A DNA stretch of 64,000 nucleotides from Sphingomonas glacialis (GTDB lineage Bacteria > Pseudomonadota > Alphaproteobacteria > Sphingomonadales > Sphingomonadaceae), in NCBI RefSeq assembly GCF_006439055.1, contig NZ_RCZC01000004.1, positions 106,648 to 170,647 on the forward strand, read 5' to 3'. A program made the translations under genes and the position numbers. Within the stretch, counting starts at the first letter, position 1. Every line of letters starts with the position of its first letter. The notes beneath the pieces were generated by a model. It was given only the letters and a program-made list of their open reading frames with translations. It had not been told where the DNA came from and did no database searches. Positions 8,220-16,850 of this stretch are shown here, piece by piece.

Positions 8220-9782
8220 GTGACCATTACCGGAAGCATGTTCATCGGTGGCCAGGCCGTGAATGGGAGAGGCGGTAGCCTGTCCGCGATCGACCCGAAC
8301 ACAGGGCACCCGCTGCAGCCGATCTTCGGCGGCGCGACGCCCTCGGACCTCGAATCGGCCTGCGCCCTGGCGTCGGATGTATTCGACGACTTTCGCGAGA
8401 CGGCTCCCGCCATCCGCGCGGCGCTGCTCGACGCTATCGCCGAGCGCGTCGAGGCTCTGGGCGACGCGCTCGTCGACCGATGCGTCCTCGAGACCGGCCT
8501 GCCCCAGAACCGTCTGGAGGGAGAGCGCATGCGAACCATCCGTCAGCTCAGGATGTTCGCGGACGTTGTGCGCGACGGCGGCTATGTCGGCGCCCGCGTG
8601 GATCTGGCCCTTCCACAGCGCCAGCCGCCGCGCGTCGACATTCGGATGCGCAACATACCGCTGGGCCCGGTCGCCGTCTTCGGCGCCTCGAACTTCCCGC
8701 TGGCCTTCTCGGTTGCCGGCGGCGACACGGCATCGGCCCTCGCGGCGGGCGCGCCCGTTGTTGCGAAGGCCCATCCCGCGCACCCCGGAACGTCGGAGAT
8801 GATGGGGCGTGCGGTCAATGAGGCCGTCGCGCAGGTGGGACTTCCAGCGGGCGTGTTCTCGCTCATCTTCGATAGCGGCCTCGACATCGGACGCGAGCTC
8901 GTCGCGGATCCGCGGATGAAGGCGGTGGCGTTCACGGGATCCAGGCGTGGCGGAATGGCGCTGTTGGCGATCGCGCAGGGGCGGCCCGAGCCGATACCGG
9001 TCTATGCCGAGATGAGTTCGGTCAATCCGGTCATCCTCCTTCCGGGGGCGCTCGAGGAGCGGGCCGAACAGATCGCCGCGGAATTCATTGAATCCCTCAC
9101 GCTCGGCGGGGGGCAGCTCTGCACGAACGCGGGCTTGATCATCGCGGTCGAAAGTCCGGCGCTCGAGCGATTCCTCCTGGCCTCGGCGAAGCTACTCATG
9201 CCGACGTCCGCGGCGACGATGCTGACGGCGGACATTCACGAGGCGTACGAGGCGGGCGTCGAGAGGATGGCCGCGCACCCGGCCGTGACGACGCTCGCTC
9301 GCGGTCTGCGCGGGCACTTCAACCAGGGCCGGGCCGGCCTCTTCAGCACGACACCGGCGGACTTCCTGGCTTCGGAGGAGCTGCAGGGCGAAATCTTCGG
9401 CGCTGCCGCCCTCGTGGTGAAGTGCCCGGATGAGGCGTCGATTGTCGAGGTGATGACCAGGCTGGAAGGCCAGCTGACGGCGACCATGCAGATCGGCGGG
9501 GAGGATGTTGAGGCTGCCGCGCGCCTGCTTCCGCTATTGGAGCGCAAGGCCGGTCGCATCATCGTCAACGGCTTCCCGACGGGGGTCGAGGTCGGACACG
9601 CAATGGTCCACGGCGGGCCGTTCCCATCGACCTCCGACAGCCGGTGGACGTCGGTCGGGAGTCTCGCGATCGCCCGATTCCTTCGGCCGGTGAGTTACCA
9701 GGGAATGCCGGATGCGTTGCTTCCAGCCGCGCTGAAGGATGCTAACCCCGACGGAGTGCCAAGGATGGTCGACGGCGGGTGA
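8220..9782 (+). CDS. alpha-ketoglutarate semialdehyde (2,5-dioxopentanoate) dehydrogenase
   Basis: The 520-residue aldehyde dehydrogenase has the subfamily-typical opening TGSMFIGGQAV, substrate/cofactor segment GPVAVFGASNFPLAFSVAGG, catalytic Glu in YAEMSSVNP and catalytic Cys in GGGQLCTNAG. These are the hallmarks of the NADP-dependent KGSADH group, which oxidises 2,5-dioxopentanoate to 2-oxoglutarate in non-phosphorylative pentose, hydroxyproline or glucarate catabolism. No upstream pathway genes (dehydratases) lie nearby, so it may instead serve as a broad aldehyde scavenger. The GTG start fits family N-termini and has GGAG 9 nt upstream. Confidence 0.88.
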   Translation: MTITGSMFIGGQAVNGRGGSLSAIDPNTGHPLQPIFGGATPSDLESACALASDVFDDFRETAPAIRAALLDAIAERVEALGDALVDRCVLETGLPQNRLEGERMRTIRQLRMFADVVRDGGYVGARVDLALPQRQPPRVDIRMRNIPLGPVAVFGASNFPLAFSVAGGDTASALAAGAPVVAKAHPAHPGTSEMMGRAVNEAVAQVGLPAGVFSLIFDSGLDIGRELVADPRMKAVAFTGSRRGGMALLAIAQGRPEPIPVYAEMSSVNPVILLPGALEERAEQIAAEFIESLTLGGGQLCTNAGLIIAVESPALERFLLASAKLLMPTSAATMLTADIHEAYEAGVERMAAHPAVTTLARGLRGHFNQGRAGLFSTTPADFLASEELQGEIFGAAALVVKCPDEASIVEVMTRLEGQLTATMQIGGEDVEAAARLLPLLERKAGRIIVNGFPTGVEVGHAMVHGGPFPSTSDSRWTSVGSLAIARFLRPVSYQGMPDALLPAALKDANPDGVPRMVDGG

Positions 9783-9838
9783 GCTGGCTGAGTGCCTCCA
9801 TTTGCCGTTGCATATTTTCTTCCCCAGGACACTGATCC

Positions 9839-10690
9839 GTGCGCCGCTTGGATACAGACATGACCGATCCCATCGCAGTAGTAGGGCACTATGATCGCAA
9901 AGGCCTGACCGGAAGCGTGTCTAAGGCGCTGGCCGACCTGGGTCTGGACGAGGGCCGCATCACTTCCGAGGATCTGGCAGCGCTTGACCAGTTCCACTCC
10001 CGCGGCCTGATCGCGACGATCGATCTGGCAAAGGCGGTGGCCCCCGCCGCCGGCGACGTGGTGCTCGACATCGGCTCCGGTCTCGGCGGACCGTCCCGCT
10101 ACCTCGCGGATGCGTTCGGCTGCAGCGTCGAAGGCGTCGACCTCAGCCCGTCCTACGTGGAGGTCGCTGGCTACCTCGCGGAGCGCATGGGGCTGTCCGA
10201 CCGGGTTCGCTACCAGGTCGGCAATGCGCTTTCGCTCCCTTTCGCCGACGGCAGCTTCGACATCGTGTGGACCCAGCACGTCGCGATGAACATCTCCGAC
10301 CGCCCGGGGCTGTACCGTGAGGTGGCGCGCGTTCTCAAACCCGGGGGGCGGTTCGCGAGCTACGATGTGGTCGCCGGGGAGGTGAGCCCGATCCACTTCC
10401 CCGTGCCATGGTCTGCTGGCCCGGACACCAGTTTTCTGCTTACCAAGCAGCAATTCAGGGATGTCGTTATCGATCAGGGGTTCGCGGTCCAATCCTGGAT
10501 CGACCGCACCGAAGAAAGCATTGCCTGGTCGTTGGCGCGGGCCGCCTCCGCGATGAACTCGCCTGTCAAATCGATGCTTGGCCTATCCCTTGCCATGGGC
10601 CCCGATTTCTCCGTCATGAGTCGGAACCTGCTCTACAACCTGGAGGAACGTCGGGCCGCGATCCTGGAGGCGGTGCTGCTTCGACGCTGA
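9839..10690 (+). CDS. SAM-dependent class I methyltransferase
   Basis: The 283-residue protein has a Rossmann methyltransferase core: motif I VLDIGSGLGGPSRYLA, motif II acidic GVDLSPSYV, post-II NALSLPFADGSFDIVW and motif III LKPGGRFASYD. The N-terminal LDQFHSRG segment and length resemble small-molecule (sarcosine/glycine- or menaquinone-type) methyltransferases. Substrate unknown. GTG start chosen because AGGAC lies 8 nt before it; an in-frame ATG seven codons on (MTDPIAV) lacks an RBS but fits family N-termini equally well. It stands 56 nt after the dehydrogenase and could be co-transcribed. Confidence 0.8.
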   Translation: MRRLDTDMTDPIAVVGHYDRKGLTGSVSKALADLGLDEGRITSEDLAALDQFHSRGLIATIDLAKAVAPAAGDVVLDIGSGLGGPSRYLADAFGCSVEGVDLSPSYVEVAGYLAERMGLSDRVRYQVGNALSLPFADGSFDIVWTQHVAMNISDRPGLYREVARVLKPGGRFASYDVVAGEVSPIHFPVPWSAGPDTSFLLTKQQFRDVVIDQGFAVQSWIDRTEESIAWSLARAASAMNSPVKSMLGLSLAMGPDFSVMSRNLLYNLEERRAAILEAVLLRR

Positions 10691-10867
10691 GCGTTGCGGC
10701 TGGAAGCTGGCTGATGCCGGTCTTAAGAGGCCACGCGCCTCGCGTACATCATCGGACTGGTCGACCGCACGCCAGAACCCGCGTGAAATGGTCTCTCTTC
10801 GATGCCGGTGATCCGCGTCCGCTGCGTATCGCGTCCGACGATCGGCTTGCGGATAATCGGACCCAGA

Positions 10868-11238
10868 CTAATCCTTGTGACGCGCCTTGAGGACATCGTC
10901 GGCGATGTCGCCGCTTCGACGAAGCGCCTCCAGCTCCTCTTCGGTCTTGCCTTCGATGCCTGCGATCTCATCGCGAGCCCCCTTCATCGCGAATACCAGT
11001 TCGTCGATCTTCATGTGGAGCGCGCGTTCGTTCAGCCGCTGCTGGTTAAGCACCATCTGCGTGAGCGTGATGGCTAGGACCGACAGGACGAGCGTCAGCG
11101 TGTTTTCGGCGGCCGTACCGCCGACGATGAACCATGCCGCGCAGCAACGGCTACCGTGAAGATCGCAAATGGGTGGCCGGCGAGATTGGCCCCCAATGCG
11201 GACACCTTGCACCCGAAATTGTACAGGGTCTTCGACAT
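10868..11238 (-). pseudogene. low-affinity iron permease family protein, frameshifted
   Basis: A leftward gene starts MSKTLYNFGCKVSALGANLA after a strong GAGGAG site and reads GHPFAIFTVAVA. It then drops out of frame near 11133-11150. The continuation, AAWFIVGGTAAENTLTLVLS through LNQQRLNERALHMKIDELV to the end, lies in the +1-shifted frame. Joined together they form the usual ~120-residue two-TM protein of the low-affinity iron permease family. One net base change would restore it, so this is either a recent inactivation or an assembly error. If intact, it would sit in the inner membrane beside the stress-protein cluster. Confidence 0.65.
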
Positions 11239-11363
11239 TTCGGTCTCCTCGGTGCCGCCTTGGCCGTGCGGGATCTCCAGGCGATCGGCCTTGATCCCTG
11301 AGTCGGGACGAGCGGGGTAGGTGGCGGCGCGCGGCGAAGCCGCGCGTCGCCACCGCGCTTAGG

Positions 11364-11672
11364 TCACTTGCCGGTGGACACGTTGCCCTTGAAGTCGAGC
11401 CCGACATGGACGGTGTTTCCGCCCTTCTTCGCGGTACCGCGCCACACCCCGTGCTGGTCCTTCGTCAGAGCCGACACGTCGGTGAAGCCGGACTTGGCGA
11501 TGTGTTCACGCGCCTGGGCCTGTGTGAACGAGTTGGCGCCCCGCCGCGAACCGCCATCGTCTATGGTATGGGCGGTCTTGATCGCGGCGTTGTTCTTTGC
11601 CGGCGCGGTCTGAGCGAACGCGGGCGTCGCCAGGATGGCAGCCCCGAGCAGCATTGCTGTGGTGATACGCAT
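11364..11672 (-). CDS. small exported PepSY-like stress protein
   Basis: The product is 102 residues with a Sec signal peptide (hydrophobic core to about residue 20, ending AFAQ). The mature part carries NSFTQAQAREHIAKSGFTDV, then LTKDQHGVWRGTAKKGGNTV and VGLDFKGNV. This helix-then-beta-hairpin arrangement resembles PepSY/BON-like periplasmic modules found in many sphingomonad stress loci. Function unknown. It lies 20 nt after the YsnF/YflT-like gene on the same strand and is probably the last gene of that operon. Confidence 0.7.
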   Translation of the reverse strand: MRITTAMLLGAAILATPAFAQTAPAKNNAAIKTAHTIDDGGSRRGANSFTQAQAREHIAKSGFTDVSALTKDQHGVWRGTAKKGGNTVHVGLDFKGNVSTGK

Positions 11673-11692
11673 GTGCAGTCCTTCTTTTTGGT

Positions 11693-12310
11693 TCAGACGC
11701 GGTCGTAGCGCGCGCGCTCTGTGGCGATGTCGCTGTCGGTGTAGGCGGGAGCCGCTTCGTCGAAGTTGCTCCAGCCCTGCGTCTCGTATGCGTTGCGACG
11801 TTCAGCGACGTTCACCGTCCGATCGTCTGCGAGGATGTTGCGCGCCGTCGACACCAGAGGCTCGTTCACTTTGGCGGTGACGAGCGTACCGCCACGGCGG
11901 ACGCCCTCGGCATAGACATGCGCGTCGTTCTCGGGGACGCCGGCGTGGGTCAGCGCACCGATGAGGCCACCCGTCGCGCCGCCGATCAAGCCGCCGCCGA
12001 CCGCTCCGGCTGCGGTCGCCGCCAGCCATCCGGCTGCCACGACCGGACCGATACCGGGGATGGCAAGCAGGCCGAGCCCGGCAAGCAGACCACCGACGCC
12101 GCCGACGGTGGCGCCGATCCCGGCGCCCTTGCCCGCATCCTCGGCGGCGGGGTCCGCGACATCGCCTACACGCTCCTTGCCCACGTGCTCGCCCTTGTCA
12201 TGACCGACGATGCTGATGTCGCGGTGCGCGACTCCTGCCGCCTCCAGATCCTGCACTGCGCGGCGGGCGTCGTCGTAATGGTCGAATAGGCCGGTGATTG
12301 TCTGTGTCAT
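11693..12310 (-). CDS. general stress protein, YsnF/YflT (17M-like) family
   Basis: The 205-residue protein begins with TQTITGLFDHYDDARRAVQD and HRDISIVGHD, the N-terminal heat-induced stress-protein domain. A long glycine-rich hydrophobic segment (about 65-125, GAGIGATVGGVGGLLAGLG and later GGGLIGGATGGLIG) looks like a membrane-inserting glycine zipper. It ends with VYAEGVRRGGTLVTAKV and a polar tail. Such proteins are part of general stress responses in alphaproteobacteria. It lies between the GlsB/YeaQ-like and small exported genes. Confidence 0.8.
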   Translation of the reverse strand: MTQTITGLFDHYDDARRAVQDLEAAGVAHRDISIVGHDKGEHVGKERVGDVADPAAEDAGKGAGIGATVGGVGGLLAGLGLLAIPGIGPVVAAGWLAATAAGAVGGGLIGGATGGLIGALTHAGVPENDAHVYAEGVRRGGTLVTAKVNEPLVSTARNILADDRTVNVAERRNAYETQGWSNFDEAAPAYTDSDIATERARYDRV

Positions 12311-12328
12311 GGTGCTTCTCTCCTATGT

Positions 12329-12347
12329 CCGGGCGACAGCCGCCCGG
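12329..12347 (-). terminator. hairpin between the GlsB-like and YsnF/YflT-like genes
   Basis: CCGGGCG and CGCCCGG pair around ACAGC, 27 nt past the end of the upstream gene. There is no T-run. It may attenuate rather than stop transcription. Confidence 0.45.
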
Positions 12348-12374
12348 ATCGTCATTTCGTTTGAAGACGGATAT

Positions 12375-12632
12375 TCAGCGGGCAGTGCCCCGGACCACCA
12401 GGTGATACAGGACCAGAACGACGATCGCGCCGATGACCGCGACGACGAGGCTGTAGATGTTCAGCCCCGTGACACCTGCCGCGCCGAGGGTGTTGAACAG
12501 GAAGCCGCTGACAACAGCGCCGACGACGCCGAGCACGATGTCGAGCAGCACGCCCTCGCCACTCTTGTTCACGATCTTGCTACCGATGAAGCCGGCGACG
12601 AGACCCAGGATGATCCATGCGAGAATGGACAT
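12375..12632 (-). CDS. GlsB/YeaQ/YmgE-family stress membrane protein
   Basis: Three hydrophobic segments span the 85-residue product (SILAWIILGLVAGFIGSKIV, DIVLGVVGAVVSGFLF, YSLVVAVIGAIVVLVLYHLV). The GxxxG-rich pattern of transglycosylase-associated proteins is evident. It is an inner-membrane stress protein of unknown mechanism. Start fixed by GAGGAGAAGG 4 nt upstream; the longer frame upstream has no ribosome site. A 17-nt perfect-arm palindrome lies in its 5' untranslated region. Confidence 0.85.
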   Translation of the reverse strand: MSILAWIILGLVAGFIGSKIVNKSGEGVLLDIVLGVVGAVVSGFLFNTLGAAGVTGLNIYSLVVAVIGAIVVLVLYHLVVRGTAR

Positions 12633-12650
12633 TGACCTTCTCCTCTCAGA

Positions 12651-12667
12651 CCGGACGCGTCGTCCGG
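12651..12667. promoter_or_regulatory. palindrome in the leader of the stress operon
   Basis: CCGGACG-CGT-CGTCCGG has two perfect 7-bp arms, 19 nt upstream of the GlsB/YeaQ-like start. It could be an operator or an RNA hairpin near the ribosome site. Confidence 0.35.
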
Positions 12668-12711
12668 ATGATCGAGAAGTTAGGGGAGCGGACGGGTGCA
12701 CCAAAGATGCG

Positions 12712-12736
12712 GAGGCACCCGTTCTATGGGTGCCTC
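12712..12736 (-). terminator. hairpin terminator after the PAS-LuxR gene
   Basis: GAGGCACCC pairs perfectly with GGGTGCCTC (9 bp) around a 7-nt loop, 17 nt after the stop. On the minus strand CGCATCTTT follows. Confidence 0.65.
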
Positions 12737-12753
12737 TGTATCAATTCGTCTGT

Positions 12754-14262
12754 TTAGATCGCGGTATCGAGTCCGAGTTGATGCCCCCGGTCGCGTGCCC
12801 AGATGACTGCCTCCGCACGATTGTGGACACCGATCTTGGCGTAGAGCCGCGCCACGTGGTTGCGCACCGTGTTGCGCTTTAGCGACAGCGCGTCCGCGAT
12901 CGCGTCGTCGGTCTTGCCACGGGTGATCAGTGCCAGCACCTCGCGTTCGCGCGGGGTGAGCTCCACGGAGGGCCCTGATGGACCAGGCTTCGGTTGCCCG
13001 CCGCGCAGCGCTGCCATCCTGTCCATAATCTTCTGGCTGAGCCAGCTCGAGTCCTGCATTGCGCCCTCGATCGCTGCGATCAGATCGAGTTCGGTTCGCT
13101 TGCGTTCGCTTATGTCTTGGAACGCGGCGAGGATGCAGTACTGGCCGTTGATGCTGACGGTATCGGCGGATGCGAGACAGGTGACGAGCGTGCCGGTGCG
13201 CGTCTTCACCTGCAATTCGTAGCCGCGGAACGAACCGCTCTCCGACACCTTCTTCTCGATCTCCCGCCTAGTCCCCGAACTCTCGAACAATTCGATCTCA
13301 GCGGGCTTGCGCCCGACTACGCTGTCGTGCCCCCAGTCGGTCAGTTCGAGGAACGCGTGGTTGACGTTGAGGATGCGGTGTCCGTCGAGGCTGGTCAGCA
13401 GCATCGGCACCGGCGCGAGGCGGAATGCAGTGGCGAAGCGCTCCTCGCTCTGGCGCAGTGCCATCTCGGCGCGTCGGCGTGGCTCGAGGTCGGCAAAAGT
13501 GAAGATCATGCACGGCTCGTTGTTGGGCATCTCGGCCGGATGCCCGGCTAGAAGCACGAGCTTACTGTTGTCGTTGGGCAGCGGCAGGTCCGCCTCCATC
13601 TGCGGTATCGTATCGCCCTGCGACAGGCGGACCTTTGCCTTATCGCGCTCGGCCGCCTGCCCGAGAATGTCGAACTCGTAGATCGAACGCCCGACGATCT
13701 GGTCGCGCTCCCAGCCCGAGAGTTCCAGGAAACCCTCGTTGACGCGGACATAGCGCAGGTCGGCCAGTCGGACGATGAGCGCGGGGGCGGGGTTGGCGTT
13801 GAACATGCTCTCGAAGCGCTCCTCCGCCTCGAACGCCTCGGTCGCGTCGCAGATGATGAGCACCAGGCAATCCGCTTCGCCATCGCGGTCAAGGACGAAG
13901 CCGCGCTCGCGATGCACCCAGTCGGGGTCGGGTTCGGCCTGACCGGCCCTGCGCACTTCAAGCACCACATCCTCGAAGGATTCCCCGCGACACAGCCGGT
14001 CCATGGGATAAGCGGTCTTGGGAAGCGGCTGGCCGTCGCGCAGCTGCAGGTCGAAACGGTCCTGGTAGTCCTTCACGGTGGCGCCGAGCTCGGCCACTTC
14101 CGCGCAGCCGTGCATGGTCAGCGCAGCGTTGTTGGCCCAGGTTATGCGGCCATCGGGCTCGATCAGCACAACGCCGTCGCTAAGTCCCTCGACGATGCGA
14201 TGGAGCTGCTCCCTATCAGGCTGTTCGTCGGCATCTGCAGCGCCCGCTTTCGCCTTAGCCAT
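12754..14262 (-). CDS. PAS-PAS-PAS-LuxR one-component regulator
   Basis: The 502-residue protein has three PAS domains (about 20-135, 150-270 and 280-390; recognisable by DGRITWANNAALTMHG, RYVRVNEGFLELSGW and RILNVNHAFLELTDW). A helix leads to a C-terminal LuxR HTH (LTPREREVLALITRGKTDDA to LKRNTVRNHVARLYAKI). It has no kinase, receiver or transmembrane segment, so it is a cytosolic sensor that binds DNA directly. ATG chosen because GAGGGAG lies 9 nt before it; a GTG eight codons upstream has none. It faces the stress cluster, separated by a terminator. It is a candidate regulator of these genes, though this is inference. Confidence 0.85.
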   Translation of the reverse strand: MAKAKAGAADADEQPDREQLHRIVEGLSDGVVLIEPDGRITWANNAALTMHGCAEVAELGATVKDYQDRFDLQLRDGQPLPKTAYPMDRLCRGESFEDVVLEVRRAGQAEPDPDWVHRERGFVLDRDGEADCLVLIICDATEAFEAEERFESMFNANPAPALIVRLADLRYVRVNEGFLELSGWERDQIVGRSIYEFDILGQAAERDKAKVRLSQGDTIPQMEADLPLPNDNSKLVLLAGHPAEMPNNEPCMIFTFADLEPRRRAEMALRQSEERFATAFRLAPVPMLLTSLDGHRILNVNHAFLELTDWGHDSVVGRKPAEIELFESSGTRREIEKKVSESGSFRGYELQVKTRTGTLVTCLASADTVSINGQYCILAAFQDISERKRTELDLIAAIEGAMQDSSWLSQKIMDRMAALRGGQPKPGPSGPSVELTPREREVLALITRGKTDDAIADALSLKRNTVRNHVARLYAKIGVHNRAEAVIWARDRGHQLGLDTAI

Positions 14263-14692
14263 CGTCACCGCTCCCTCGACTGTCACCGGCGGACCTGACC
14301 GGATGACCCGCCTTGAACGCGGTAGAACACCTCAGCGACTTGATAGTTCGGCGACCGCTTTTCGATGATCGGTTGGCACTGCTCCGCGCGACGGCCACGC
14401 GGCATCGGTGCGTCGAACTTGTTTCAGCGCGAGGCGAAAAACGACTGCGTTGCGAACATGTCCATCTGCTCAGCACGATCAACGACGAGGACGGGCAGGT
14501 CGTGCCATTCACGCCAGGATCTTCAGATAGTCATCGCGGCTCGTGGGCGGGCCGGATCCTTTTCAACACGCGGTTGCCTCAGGACTGCTTGCGACAGAAC
14601 CGCGTGCTGTTGTTGCAATGCCGAGCTGGTAACGTTGTGGGCGGTTCATGGCCCAGGCTCTATGACGAAGGCCAATCTAGAGGGATGACGAA
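14263..14692. other. intergenic, no gene recognised
   Basis: Several overlapping open frames exist on both strands, but none has a family signature or ribosome site. It must contain divergent promoters for the PAS-LuxR gene and the exported protein to the right. No canonical boxes were recognised. Confidence 0.4.
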
Positions 14693-15124
14693 ATGATAAT
14701 GGATGGCGCCAAGCTGCGTGTATTGGTGATCGCGGTCGCGGTCGGAACACTGTCGGCGAGCGCTTCGGCGAGTGTCGACCGGAGTTCACCACCCGGCGGC
14801 GTCTATCGTTTAAAGCCGGGCATCTACGTTGCCAAGGGCACGGCGTGCGGCGACGCTCCGAACGCGGCGATCCGGAAGTACGATGGAGTCGGCATCAGTG
14901 ACGCGCACACGCATGCCTGCCGTGCGAGGATCCTCAGCCGTCGCGGCAGCAGTTACGTCGTGAAACAGTCGTGCGTCGATGCCGGCGTCGGCTCCGCGCC
15001 TCGCGTCGTCGAGCGGCAGACGATCGACATCCAGGATGCGTTGACGTTCTCGGTGGCGACGAAGGGACCGAAGACCGCCTATCGCTACTGCCCTGTCTAC
15101 TCGCTTCCGAAGGGCGTCCGTTGA
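14693..15124 (+). CDS. exported cysteine-containing protein of unknown function
   Basis: The product has 143 residues. A signal peptide (LRVLVIAVAVGTLSASASAS, cleavage near residue 27) is followed by PGGVYRLKPGIYVAKGTACG. Four cysteines are spaced through the mature part (GTACG, THACRAR, KQSCVD, YRYCPVY), suggesting two disulfides. It is not a family I recognise; the opening resembles small periplasmic proteins of sphingomonads. Start has AGAGGG about 8 nt upstream. Its TGA overlaps the TTG start of the next gene, implying coupled translation. Confidence 0.7.
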   Translation: MIMDGAKLRVLVIAVAVGTLSASASASVDRSSPPGGVYRLKPGIYVAKGTACGDAPNAAIRKYDGVGISDAHTHACRARILSRRGSSYVVKQSCVDAGVGSAPRVVERQTIDIQDALTFSVATKGPKTAYRYCPVYSLPKGVR

Positions 15125-15651
15125 TCAACCGCCACTCCAGCGCCGCCGTGATCGCTGCGGCCTCCCTTTTGAGCCTCTCAGCGTGCGCGGGCCGCGACGG
15201 TGCGCCGAGGACGGAGGTCGCACCGGTCGCCGCGGAGACTATCTCCTATGAGGTCGGCCCATGCTTCGGCTTCTGTCCCGTCTACAATGCCGCGATCACC
15301 TCCCATGGACAGGTGACGTTCGATGGCCTCCGCCACACGGCGACGCTCGGCCGGAAGTCGCTGACGCTCGACGCCGCGGCCTATCGGGCCTTCGCCACGC
15401 AGCTGGCCTCCTATCGCCCGGCGGCTGGCACCACTGCTGAGACCGCCTGCACGACGCGCATCAGCGACCAGCAGCACTATAGGATCGTTTGGACCACGTC
15501 GGATGGCACGGTTACGACGCTGGAGCATGATCGCGGATGCCGATCGGAACGCAACGACGCCTTGAACGCGGTCCTGCAGGGAGCGGCCGAGCACCTCAAG
15601 ATCGATGAGTTCGCTCGGCAGCTGACACGGCCCGGCTTCTCCCGCGGGTGA
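15121..15651 (+). CDS. DUF6438-like lipoprotein
   Basis: The 176-residue product has a lipobox LSAC at residues 18-21 after a hydrophobic core, so the mature protein begins at Cys and is membrane-anchored. The domain opening EVGPCFGFCPVYNAAITSHG is the hallmark CxGxCPxY motif of DUF6438. Later LTLDAAAYRAFA and a conserved CTTRISDQQHYRIVW follow. No biochemical role is known. TTG start inferred from the 4-nt overlap with the previous stop and GAAGGG 6 nt upstream. Confidence 0.75.
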   Translation: MINRHSSAAVIAAASLLSLSACAGRDGAPRTEVAPVAAETISYEVGPCFGFCPVYNAAITSHGQVTFDGLRHTATLGRKSLTLDAAAYRAFATQLASYRPAAGTTAETACTTRISDQQHYRIVWTTSDGTVTTLEHDRGCRSERNDALNAVLQGAAEHLKIDEFARQLTRPGFSRG

Positions 15652-15891
15652 GGGCAGGCCATTCCTGAATCAGCCGTTTCGTTCGGTTCAGTTGGATCCG
15701 ACAATACCGAACCAGACTGAGATTCTTCGACGGTTGAACAGACGGGTACGTCCGGGAAGGAAGTCCAGAAGCCGTTTTCGAGCCGCCGGGCAATCCCACC
15801 GAGCCTTGGTCAGTTTGCCAGGCGCGCGTCCGGTCACCTAGCGAAATTCAGCTCAAATACCTATGTCATAAAAGGTATCCAGGAGCCTGAA
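15652..15891. other. intergenic with spaced palindrome
   Basis: At 15857-15879 ATACC and GGTAT flank a 12-nt AT-rich spacer (TATGTCATAAAA). It resembles the recurrent element's half-sites, but the -10 is not at the usual spacing. It may be the promoter/operator of the following leader frame and esterase. Confidence 0.35.
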
Positions 15892-16014
15892 ATGCTTATG
15901 ATTTCCGCTCGGGTGGCGCGCGGTCCGAACAGAATGCCGCCGCTTGTGCTCGCCAGCGGTCGCCGTCGTCGGCCCTTCACTGCAGTCCATAGACCCAGGC
16001 GTTCCGGTCGATGA
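15892..16014 (+). CDS. possible 40-codon leader frame coupled to the esterase
   Basis: This short frame starts MLMISARVARG after an AGGAG 8 nt upstream, a better ribosome site than the esterase itself has. It ends RRSGR with its TGA overlapping the esterase ATG (ATGA). The product would be arginine-rich with a hydrophobic patch. Either it is a translational leader, or it is the out-of-frame remains of the signal peptide the esterase lacks. Confidence 0.35.
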   Translation: MLMISARVARGPNRMPPLVLASGRRRRPFTAVHRPRRSGR

Positions 16015-16601
16015 CCGGCGGCGCCGGCACCCCGTTCGTCTTCGCCTTCGGCGACAGCCTGACGGCGGGCTATGGCCTTCGTCGGGAAGAGGCGTTCCCG
16101 GCGCGATTGGAGATCCTCCTCCAGCATACCGCGCCTGCTGCGCAGGTGTGGAACGCCGGCGTGTCGGGTGACACGACGACGAGCGGTCGCGCACGTCTAC
16201 CGCGGGTCCTCGCCAGCCTGACGGCCAGGCCTGACCTGGCAATCGTGGAACTCGGCGCGAACGATATGCTGCGTGGACAGGACCCGGTGCGGATGCGCGA
16301 CAACCTCGATTGGATCGTGGCGGAACTCGGGCGTTGCAGCATCCCGGTGCTGCTGGCCGGCATGGTTGCGCCGCCCTTTCTTGGCGATACCGCGCGCCGC
16401 TTCAACGCGGTCCACCCGGACGTCGCCGATCGTCACGCGGTTCCACTCTATCCGTCTTTCCTCGCCGGGGTGGCGGGGCGCAACGGCTACACCCTCGCGG
16501 ACCGCGTACATCCCAATGCCAAAGCCATCGAGGTGGTCGCGCGGTCGATTCTGCCACATGTACAAGCGGCGTTGATCGCAACCGCGCGTGCGGCCGCCTA
16601 G
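16011..16601 (+). CDS. SGNH-hydrolase arylesterase, TesA-like
   Basis: The 196-residue protein shows all four SGNH blocks: FGDSLTAGYGL (nucleophile Ser), NAGVSGDT (Gly), LGANDML (Asn) and DRVHPN (Asp/His). This is the TesA/arylesterase group, which hydrolyses aryl esters and acyl thioesters. Close relatives are exported or lipoproteins, but no signal peptide precedes the first block here, so this copy would be cytosolic unless the true start is elsewhere. A stop in frame at about 15990 excludes a longer N-terminus. Translation is probably coupled to the leader frame. Confidence 0.85.
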   Translation: MTGGAGTPFVFAFGDSLTAGYGLRREEAFPARLEILLQHTAPAAQVWNAGVSGDTTTSGRARLPRVLASLTARPDLAIVELGANDMLRGQDPVRMRDNLDWIVAELGRCSIPVLLAGMVAPPFLGDTARRFNAVHPDVADRHAVPLYPSFLAGVAGRNGYTLADRVHPNAKAIEVVARSILPHVQAALIATARAAA

Positions 16602-16850
16602 CCGCACATGCGCTTTAGATTGAGGGGCAACCGATAGTTCCGGGACGCGCCGGGAACCCCGTCGTAGACGAGCCAGCGAAGCTGCTTGGTCGGGATTTTC
16701 AGTTGGTAGGCCGGTCGGCGGCGGCAAGGCGGCAGCTCGACTGGCTATCTCGTGCTCTGGTGCGCGGGCCCGAGGTGTCCGCGAGGGCAAGATCCCATCT
16801 GTCTGCGGTCATTGATCCTTCGTTCGACCTCGCTGCGCCCCTCCTCGTTT
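16602..16850. other. intergenic, no gene recognised
   Basis: No convincing frame, terminator or repeat is visible before promoter element 5. Confidence 0.35.
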
